Origin: an uncultured Rickettsiales bacterium
Lineage (GTDB): Bacteria > Pseudomonadota > Alphaproteobacteria > RF32 > CAG-239
Direction of reading: 5' to 3'
DNA: 19,939 nucleotides
NCBI GenBank assembly: GCA_900551865.1
Contig: URXV01000017.1
Coordinates: 1 to 19,939, forward strand
Of this stretch, positions 15,149 through 19,939 are shown one piece after another; the stretch's first letter is position 1, and every line of letters starts with the position of its first letter. The notes beneath the pieces were generated by a model. The model searched no databases. It had not been told where the DNA came from and saw only the letters and a list, made by a program, of their open reading frames with translations. The translations under genes were made by a program, and so were the position numbers.

Positions 15149-15490
15149 TTAACCAAAAGCCTTTCCGTTACAAGCCGTTTGAGCCGCAGGAGAATCCACC
15201 AGGGCAATATTAATATTCCGTTCTTCGGCAATTTCCAAATGCGCAGCAAGAAATGCCGTCAGTTCGCCAATAAAGGCATCTTTGCCGCCCAGCCCGATGG
15301 ACTTCAATTCCGCCAAAGCCCCCTTGGCCGCAGCACTGCCGCCAAACGCCATATTCGGATTATATATAAAATTGGCGACAACATAGCCGACGGGTTTTCC
15401 TAAAACGCGGGCTGTCAGCTCCGAGGCTTCCTCGGCAAGGGTGGCACCATTTTTGAACTCAACATTTGTATATACGGTTAAATAAGGCAT
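15149..15490 (-). CDS. MIF / D-dopachrome tautomerase homologue
   Basis: Tautomerase-superfamily protein of 113 aa, almost the same length as animal macrophage migration inhibitory factor. Met is followed by Pro2, the catalytic N-terminal proline once Met is removed. Alignable landmarks are YTNV (7-10), GKP (31-33, the active-site lysine), NMAFGGS (46-52), LKSIGLGG (62-69) and a C-terminal CNGKAF. The human CxxC redox motif is missing: that stretch reads AAAKGALAEL. The start is ATG 15490, which alone places the proline at position 2 and has AAGGA upstream; an open extension of five residues exists but would block catalysis. Phenylpyruvate or D-dopachrome tautomerase activity is expected, and the physiological substrate is unknown. 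It follows the ABC exporter by 170 bp on the same strand. Confidence 0.9.
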   Translation of the reverse strand: MPYLTVYTNVEFKNGATLAEEASELTARVLGKPVGYVVANFIYNPNMAFGGSAAAKGALAELKSIGLGGKDAFIGELTAFLAAHLEIAEERNINIALVDSPAAQTACNGKAFG

Positions 15491-15584
15491 TTTCTTTCCT
15501 TTCAATTATCAGGTTGATTTGACTGCTGCCAATCTCAAACAGGACGCGAACCGGCGCGAACGAGACCGGACACCGCGAGCGTAT

Positions 15585-15620
15585 GCAGAAACGCAGGAAG
15601 CATGTGCAGAAACGCAGGGA
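15585..15620. repeat. Short direct repeat
   Basis: GCAGAAACGCAGG occurs twice, at 15585-15597 and 15606-15618, in the gap between the ABC exporter and the MIF gene. Nothing else is seen in this gap. Confidence 0.6.
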
Positions 15621-15660
15621 ATGGAGCGGCTGTATTGGAAAGCAAAACTCCACATTTTCG

Positions 15661-17430
15661 TCAATGCAGCTGCGTGTGGTACAACGATGCGTAAATGCCG
15701 TTCGGCCTGTCTATCAATTCATCATGCGTGCCGATTTCTGCGATTTTTCCATAATTGACCACAACGATTTTATCCGCATTGCGCACAGTTGAAAGCCGAT
15801 GGGCAATGATAAATACCGTACGGTCTGCCATAAGGTTTTCTATCGCCTGCTGCACGATTGCTTCCGACTTGTTATCCAGCGCGGAAGTCGCCTCATCCAA
15901 AATAACTATCGGCGCATTTTTGATGAAAGCACGGGCAATTGCAATCCGCTGCTTCTGCCCGCCGGAAAGCAGAACGCCGCGTTCGCCGATTTCCGTATCC
16001 AGACCTTTGTCCAGCGTGTTGATAAACTCGTCAAGGCAGGCGCACTTTACAGCGTTGGCAATCTCTTCGCCCGAAGCATCTTCCTTGCCGAGAAGGATAT
16101 TATCGCGAATCGTGCCGCCGAAAAGGAAATTATCCTGAAAGACGATGGCAATTTTATCCCGCAGAGAATCGATATCCAGCTCGCGAATGTCTACGCCGTC
16201 TATCATTACTTTGCCGCCGGTTACGTCATAGAATCGGGGCAACAGATTGACCAGCGTGGTTTTACCGCCGCCGGAATTGCCGACAAAGGCAATCGTTTCG
16301 CCGATTTTTATTTTCAGGTTAATGTGGTCGAGCACGGTTTTGCCCTTGACATACGAGAAGCAGACATCTTTGTATTCGATGCAGTCTTTCGGGGTCGGCA
16401 GCAATTTCGGAGCCTCGCAATTGACAATTTCCGGCGTCCGTTCCAAAACGCCGAACACGCGTTCCATCGCCATCAACGCCATTTGGACGCTGTTAAAGTT
16501 GTTGCCGATACTCTTTATCGGATTATACAGCATAATCAGCGCGGCAATAAAAGAAACGAAACTGCCGGCCGTTATCTGGTGCGTTACAATCAGGTACGAC
16601 CCGAGCCAGATGACTGCGGCGATGCCGAACGACACGATAAAGTGCATTAACGGCGACAACATTCCGGTGCGCTGTATCATTTTCATTCCGATTTTAAACA
16701 CGCTGTCCAGCGTCGTACAAAAACGCGCATTCTGATATTCATACAAATTATAAGAGGAGATAATGCGGTTGCCGCTGTATGTCTCATTAAAATGTGTCAT
16801 GACTGCCGAACCGGAAAACACAGACTTGTCCATCAGCGACTTAATCCTTTTGCGTACGCGGGTCAGCGGGAACAAGGCTCCGAGCAGCACTACCGTCGCC
16901 ACAATCGCCAGCTGCCAGGAATTATAAAACAGGACGGCTATTAAGGACAGCGACGAAAAAAGGCGGGTCGTGAAAAGCTTCATATTATTCAAAAGACCAC
17001 TGCAGGCGGCATCCACGTCATTGTTAAAACGAAAGATGATGTCTCCGGAGGTGTTTTTATCAAAGAAAGAGGCGTTGTAGTGCATCAGCTTATAAAACAG
17101 TTTCTTTTTAACATCCATGGCGATACGCTGGCCAACCCAGGTATTTAAATATGTCGCACTGTACGTCAGCAGACTCTGGAGCAGGCTGAATACAATTATC
17201 AACAGAGGTATCAAAAACGTTGAAGAGCCCATTGTATTTTTTTCAACCATAACGACATCCATATACGGCTTTAGCGCCCAGGCAATCACCGCATCCATCG
17301 ACCCAATCGGAATCGTTATCAGTACGGCCGTCAGCGCCCGCCCCCAATACGGTTTGACATACGGTAAAATCTTGCGGTAATTGACAATGAGGTTCAAATT
17401 TAAAAATTTTGCTTTCAGCTTTTGAAACAT
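15661..17430 (-). CDS. MsbA-like ABC exporter (fused TM and ATPase)
   Basis: Half-size ABC transporter of 589 aa acting as an inner-membrane homodimer. The N-terminal part (about 25-320) has six membrane helices of the type I exporter fold. The ATPase domain shows Walker A GNSGGGKTT (384-392), Q-loop Gln432, signature LSGGQKQR (488-495), Walker B IVILDE (508-513) and the H-loop AHRLST near the end. Length and layout match lipid A flippase MsbA and related lipid or drug exporters; MsbA is the best guess for a Gram-negative host, but multidrug export is not excluded. AGGAAG precedes the ATG. It is not next to lpxK, which often accompanies msbA. Confidence 0.88.
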   Translation of the reverse strand: MFQKLKAKFLNLNLIVNYRKILPYVKPYWGRALTAVLITIPIGSMDAVIAWALKPYMDVVMVEKNTMGSSTFLIPLLIIVFSLLQSLLTYSATYLNTWVGQRIAMDVKKKLFYKLMHYNASFFDKNTSGDIIFRFNNDVDAACSGLLNNMKLFTTRLFSSLSLIAVLFYNSWQLAIVATVVLLGALFPLTRVRKRIKSLMDKSVFSGSAVMTHFNETYSGNRIISSYNLYEYQNARFCTTLDSVFKIGMKMIQRTGMLSPLMHFIVSFGIAAVIWLGSYLIVTHQITAGSFVSFIAALIMLYNPIKSIGNNFNSVQMALMAMERVFGVLERTPEIVNCEAPKLLPTPKDCIEYKDVCFSYVKGKTVLDHINLKIKIGETIAFVGNSGGGKTTLVNLLPRFYDVTGGKVMIDGVDIRELDIDSLRDKIAIVFQDNFLFGGTIRDNILLGKEDASGEEIANAVKCACLDEFINTLDKGLDTEIGERGVLLSGGQKQRIAIARAFIKNAPIVILDEATSALDNKSEAIVQQAIENLMADRTVFIIAHRLSTVRNADKIVVVNYGKIAEIGTHDELIDRPNGIYASLYHTQLH

Positions 17431-17706
17431 AAGTCTTCCTAACAGATAATTTTTGCGCCTGCCGCTTATAAAACCAATACCAGCTTATCAATACCAGTTT
17501 ACGATGCCTATTTTCCGGCAGGCAATACCATATATCTTATCTGCCGCCGGATGCAGCAGAGCCGATATCAGTTTTTGGATTTTTAGCAAAGTTTTTACGA
17601 GATGTAAACAGAAATCTGCCAGATATTACAAATGCGACGAGCGGAGTAACGATAACGCAGCGGGATGTACGACTTTTCAGACACTTACAGACACTCACAC
17701 GGACAC
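17431..17706. other. Intergenic region, no gene seen
   Basis: Lies between the ABC exporter and the cspA terminator. I see no supported coding frame, RNA gene or strong promoter. ATACCAG occurs twice, 16 bp apart, at about 17480-17503. Confidence 0.5.
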
Positions 17707-17738
17707 AAAAAAAGTCGCCCTGCAAAGGACGGCTTTTT
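17707..17738 (-). terminator. cspA intrinsic terminator
   Basis: On the minus strand a stem of about 13 bp (AAAAAGCCGTCCT against AGGGCGACTTTTT, with one wobble and one mismatch) ends in seven Ts. It lies 22 nt after the cold-shock gene. Confidence 0.8.
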
Positions 17739-17759
17739 GAAAACGGCTCTTGCCAACGA

Positions 17760-17963
17760 TTACAATATTTCGATGGCGCCAGCAGCCGTACGGCCGCGGT
17801 CATCATAGATTTCATAGCTGACGCGCTGTCCTTCGTACAGCTTGCGCAGGCCTTTTTCTTCCAGTTTCGTAATATGGACAAATACATCCTTGCCGCCGTT
17901 TTCAGGTTGAATAAAGCCATAACCTTTACGTGAATTAAACCATTTAACAGTTCCTGTTGTCAT
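17760..17963 (-). CDS. Cold-shock domain protein, CspA family
   Basis: Single-domain nucleic-acid-binding protein of 67 aa, an RNA chaperone. It begins TGTVKWFNSRKGYGFI, which contains RNP1 (KGYGFI, 13-18). RNP2 is DVFVHI (26-31). The start is ATG 17963, with AGGAG 5 nt upstream and the standard MTTGTVKWFN N-terminus; an upstream ATG would add six untypical residues. A near-consensus promoter about 60 bp upstream gives a 5' leader containing a CAGGC/GCCTG hairpin (18000-18015). Long structured leaders are common regulators of cold-shock mRNAs, but a cold response here is inference. Confidence 0.95.
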   Translation of the reverse strand: MTTGTVKWFNSRKGYGFIQPENGGKDVFVHITKLEEKGLRKLYEGQRVSYEIYDDRGRTAAGAIEIL

Positions 17964-18025
17964 ATTATCTCCTATCTTCAATAGTTACACCTACTCCGCC
18001 AGGCTTTTATGCCTGACAAGCTATA

Positions 18026-18053
18026 TTTATAATACTATTATTTTTTTAGTCAA
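18026..18053 (-). promoter_or_regulatory. Promoter of the cold-shock gene
   Basis: Minus strand: TTGACT (18053-18048) and TATAAA (18031-18026) separated by 16 bp. Both boxes are one base from consensus. The predicted leader is about 55 nt. Confidence 0.65.
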
Positions 18054-18067
18054 TAGATAATATTCAT

Positions 18068-18439
18068 TTACAGGTTGTTTTTTGATAAAATATTTTGCAC
18101 CTGTAATTTTAAATATTCGCGAAATTCGGGGTTTATACCTTTTTCGGCAATTTTAGCCTCAAGAATTTCCACAATAGCCCGCTGGTATTTGGGCTTGTTT
18201 TCCGCAATCTTCGCCAAATACCACGCCGTGCCTTCAAATATCTGCTTTTCTTCGCTGTCCAAACCGGACACCATGCTTTCATAACTCGGGGAAAAGCGTT
18301 TTTTTACCTCCGTATGCGCCAGAGCGTACGACGCTTTTTGAATCTTGTGCGCTTCCGCCGGCGTTATATCTCCGGCTTTTCTGCCGATTAAAAAGTCTTT
18401 CAGTTTTTTAAACATTGATGCGCTGACGCCATCGGTCAT
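18068..18439 (-). CDS. Small helical cytoplasmic protein, unknown function
   Basis: A 123-aa protein that I do not recognise. It is charged, predicted almost wholly helical, and without signal peptide or membrane segment. Noticeable stretches are FKKLKDFLIGRKAGDITPAE near the N-terminus and EGTAWYLAKIAENKPKYQRA in the middle. The start is well supported: GGAGG lies 5 nt before the ATG at 18439. TATAAT on the minus strand (18550-18545) could be its -10 box. It is transcribed away from tRNA-Gln and towards cspA, with only the cspA promoter region between them. Confidence 0.7.
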   Translation of the reverse strand: MTDGVSASMFKKLKDFLIGRKAGDITPAEAHKIQKASYALAHTEVKKRFSPSYESMVSGLDSEEKQIFEGTAWYLAKIAENKPKYQRAIVEILEAKIAEKGINPEFREYLKLQVQNILSKNNL

Positions 18440-18560
18440 TATTTCCTCCCTGTTATTGCCAGCCTTTGACTATGGCGGCAGTTAAAACGGCTTAAAATAT
18501 AAATAAGGGGAGATTTTTGTTTTTGCAATCAGATTTTGAGGAAAATTATAAGAAAAAGTA

Positions 18561-18589
18561 TTGACACTTAAAATAAAGCGTATTATGAA
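18561..18589 (+). promoter_or_regulatory. Promoter of tRNA-Gln
   Basis: TTGACA (18561-18566) and TATGAA (18584-18589) with a 17-bp spacer, ending 18 bp before the tRNA. The -35 is perfect and the -10 fair. Confidence 0.65.
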
Positions 18590-18607
18590 TGGGTCGTTGC
18601 TTGAGAT

Positions 18608-18681
18608 TGCTTCATCGTCTAATGGTAGGACAGCGGACTCTGACTCCGTTAATCTTGGTTCGAATCCAGGTGAAGCAGCCA
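18608..18681 (+). tRNA. tRNA-Gln(CTG), reads CAG
   Basis: The full cloverleaf can be drawn. Acceptor TGCTTCA pairs with TGAAGCA. The D arm lies in GTCTAATGGTAGGAC, and the anticodon stem is GCGGA/TCCGT around loop CTCTGAC with anticodon CTG. The T arm contains GGTTCGAATCC. Discriminator G and an encoded CCA end the gene. TGC at the acceptor start and TCTAATGG in the D arm are typical of bacterial tRNA-Gln. A promoter precedes it and a terminator follows. tRNA 3' ends are common integration sites, and a phage-like gene lies downstream. Confidence 0.96.
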
Positions 18682-18694
18682 ACTTTAGAGATGT

Positions 18695-18726
18695 ACGGCA
18701 GAGAGGATACTTTCTGTCGTTTTTTG
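18695..18726 (+). terminator. tRNA-Gln terminator
   Basis: ACGGCAGA (18695-18702) pairs with TCTGTCGT (18713-18720), one G-T pair included, followed by seven Ts. It begins 14 nt after the tRNA. Confidence 0.85.
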
Positions 18727-18762
18727 TTTTAAAAATTTATTTTTATTTCTTTCTTCCACTTC

Positions 18763-18791
18763 TTGACATCTGTGTCATAGTAGTATATCAG
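18763..18791 (+). promoter_or_regulatory. Possible promoter and operator-like repeat before the phage-like gene
   Basis: TTGACA (18763-18768) has a weak TATCAG 17 bp downstream. TGACA and TGTCA form an inverted repeat with a 4-bp gap over the -35 box, which could be a repressor site. Confidence 0.35.
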
Positions 18792-18797
18792 TTATTC

Positions 18798-18857
18798 TAT
18801 GGTAGAAATTTGTTTATGGATTTTTACCATAAGCTCCCTCGTCAGAGGGCTTTTTTT
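18798..18857 (+). terminator. Leader hairpin plus terminator-like hairpin
   Basis: TATGGTA (18798-18804) and TACCATA (18825-18831) form a 7-bp stem. Directly after it CCCTC/GAGGG (18836-18840 and 18845-18849) forms a tetraloop hairpin followed by seven Ts. The two overlap in one base, so they could be alternative structures. Confidence 0.6.
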
Positions 18858-18889
18858 ATGTCTGTATTTGATGATGCGGACTTTTTTAT

Positions 18890-18929
18890 AAGAGCTATGG
18901 CTTTTTCGGCCGTGGCTCTTTTTGTTTTT
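18890..18929 (+). terminator. Strong terminator directly upstream of the phage-like gene
   Basis: AAGAGCTATGGC (18890-18901) pairs with GCCGTGGCTCTT (18909-18920) through 12 bp with two G-T pairs, followed by TTTGTTTTT. It ends only about 30 nt before the start codon at 18958. Confidence 0.75.
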
Positions 18930-18957
18930 AAACTTTATTTTTTGAAAGGATATTTCT

Positions 18958-19845
18958 ATGGGGATATATAGTGATTTTGCACTAGATGTATCAGAACAAG
19001 ATGAATTTAAGAGAAACAAGCAAAGAAAGAATCCGTTTGATTTTGATAGTGAGCTTAATATTGATGACCTGGATATTTCTGAAAGGCAACGAAATGCCAT
19101 TAAAAAACTTGATATGGCTAACCAGCTTACTATTATCCGGGCGCTACGCGAAGGGCAAGAGCTGAAAAACTCTAATTATGGGGAGCACTATGCAATGAAT
19201 GACAAACGTACGGCCTCGGATAGTGATGAGGAGTTCGGCAGTTTGAGTGCCAAATATGAATCAAATAATAATCCACGGGCTAAAGGATATGATAAAAACG
19301 GAGGACACAGCTATGGCCGCTATCAAATAGAAACAAGACATGGAACTATGCTTGACTACATCAAATATCTAAAATCAAAACCAGAGTATCGTGATTTTGC
19401 TGATACATTAAACGATGCTGGTGGTTATGAAGGAGCTTATAACAAGACGGAGGATTTTGTAACCGCTTGGGATAAACTTTCTGCAAACAGGGATTTCAAT
19501 GATTCTCAACAGCAATTTATTCTTGATAAGAAATTAGCTCCTGTGCTTCGTGGTGTCAAGAAAATAAAGGGATTTGATGTAGAGAACCGTGATTTTGTTA
19601 TCAAACAGATGCTCTATTCGTTAGCTACACAACACGGCGAAGGAAATGCTTTAGAATTGATTAGAAATGCAATAGGAGACAATGCTGAGGACCTAAGCGA
19701 TGAAGATTTAATCAATCGCATTTACGATGAAAGGAGTAACGTTAATAGATACTTTAAGCGTTCTACGCCGTCTGATCGCGAAAATATCAAAAAGAATCGA
19801 TTACCGAGGGAAAGAAAAGATCTATTAAGAGATTTACGGAAGTAA
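18958..19845 (+). CDS. Phage-like lysozyme-fold domain protein
   Basis: A 295-aa protein with a probable muramidase/transglycosylase-like domain at about 94-235. The pattern GSLSAKYESNNNP with GGHSYGRYQIETRHGT downstream is the layout of virion-associated and effector lysozyme domains; Glu101 is the likely acid catalyst and SYGRYQ the following signature. LYSLATQHGEG (219-229) fits the later QHG motif of the same group. The N-terminus is acidic and disordered, and the C-terminus is very basic (RLPRERKDLLRDLRK). There is no signal peptide, so it would need a virion, a secretion system or holin-type lysis to reach peptidoglycan. AAAGGA sits 7 nt before the ATG. Codon use is more AT-rich than in neighbouring host genes. 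It overlaps the next, convergent gene by about 12 bp. Confidence 0.68.
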   Translation: MGIYSDFALDVSEQDEFKRNKQRKNPFDFDSELNIDDLDISERQRNAIKKLDMANQLTIIRALREGQELKNSNYGEHYAMNDKRTASDSDEEFGSLSAKYESNNNPRAKGYDKNGGHSYGRYQIETRHGTMLDYIKYLKSKPEYRDFADTLNDAGGYEGAYNKTEDFVTAWDKLSANRDFNDSQQQFILDKKLAPVLRGVKKIKGFDVENRDFVIKQMLYSLATQHGEGNALELIRNAIGDNAEDLSDEDLINRIYDERSNVNRYFKRSTPSDRENIKKNRLPRERKDLLRDLRK

Positions 19846-19939
19846 ATCATCCCATCTACCATTAGCGTATGTACTCTGGTAATCTAGGACGTCGTATAGA
19901 ACCTCTTCATAACGGCGTCCTAACTCCATATCATTTACC
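19834..19939 (-). CDS. 3' end of a convergent gene, unknown
   Basis: A minus-strand open frame enters from the right edge and ends at TAA (19836-19834). The visible 34 residues include MELGRRYEEVLYDVLDYQ and end NGRWDDLLP. Charged and aromatic composition looks coding, and the stop overlaps the tail of the lysozyme-like gene by 12 bp, as in compact phage-type DNA. An internal Met (MELGRR) could be the start of a very short protein instead. No family is recognised. Confidence 0.45.
   Translation of the reverse strand, partial: VNDMELGRRYEEVLYDVLDYQSTYANGRWDDLLP

Noticed and set aside
18792..19100. 102-aa minus-strand frame
   Set aside because: It lies antisense to the leader hairpins and the start of the lysozyme-like gene, with no ribosome site of note.
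1..19939. CRISPR array, rRNA operon or insertion sequence
   Set aside because: I saw no regularly spaced repeats of CRISPR size, no rRNA sequence, and no transposase or terminal inverted repeats.

Overview
The window reads like chromosome of a Gram-negative, moderately low-GC alphaproteobacterium. The evidence is a membrane-anchored TPR protein, BamB and Der in the usual alphaproteobacterial order, ThyX, an MsbA-type exporter, and a PilS-like pilin. Gene style resembles that of gut-associated uncultured alphaproteobacteria. That placement is inference; no rRNA is present.

Left end (1-2322, minus strand): a diversity-generating retroelement (DGR). Its order is avd-like accessory gene, template repeat (TR), structured spacer, reverse transcriptase. 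The RT has the DGR-type SQ motif. The TR is adenine-rich, reads WSASSN..., and ends in a GC-rich IMH-like segment. A strong intrinsic terminator sits between TR and RT. No variable repeat (VR) is visible in the window, so the target protein must be encoded left of the window or elsewhere in the genome. The DGR lies directly behind the rpsI terminator.

2348-7874: rplM-rpsI (minus strand), then a plus-strand pair of exported proteins (a transglutaminase-like protein and a frameshifted ankyrin protein). These are followed by a minus-strand rRNA m5U methyltransferase and transketolase pair, which are tightly coupled.

8024-14009 (plus strand): a duplicated TM/PH-like membrane protein, a YfgM-like TPR protein, BamB, ThyX and Der. 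ThyX is wedged between bamB and der. A short pentanucleotide repeat and a shared terminator follow der.

14198-18439 (minus strand): a lone PilS-like type IVb pilin, a MIF/D-dopachrome tautomerase homologue, an MsbA-like ABC exporter, a cold-shock protein with a good promoter, and a small helical protein of unknown function.

Right end (18561-19939): tRNA-Gln(CTG) with its own promoter and terminator. Next comes a more AT-rich stretch with stacked hairpins and a phage-like lysozyme-domain protein, then the 3' end of a convergent gene. This looks like the start of an integrated element beside a tRNA gene, but no attachment repeat or integrase is visible.
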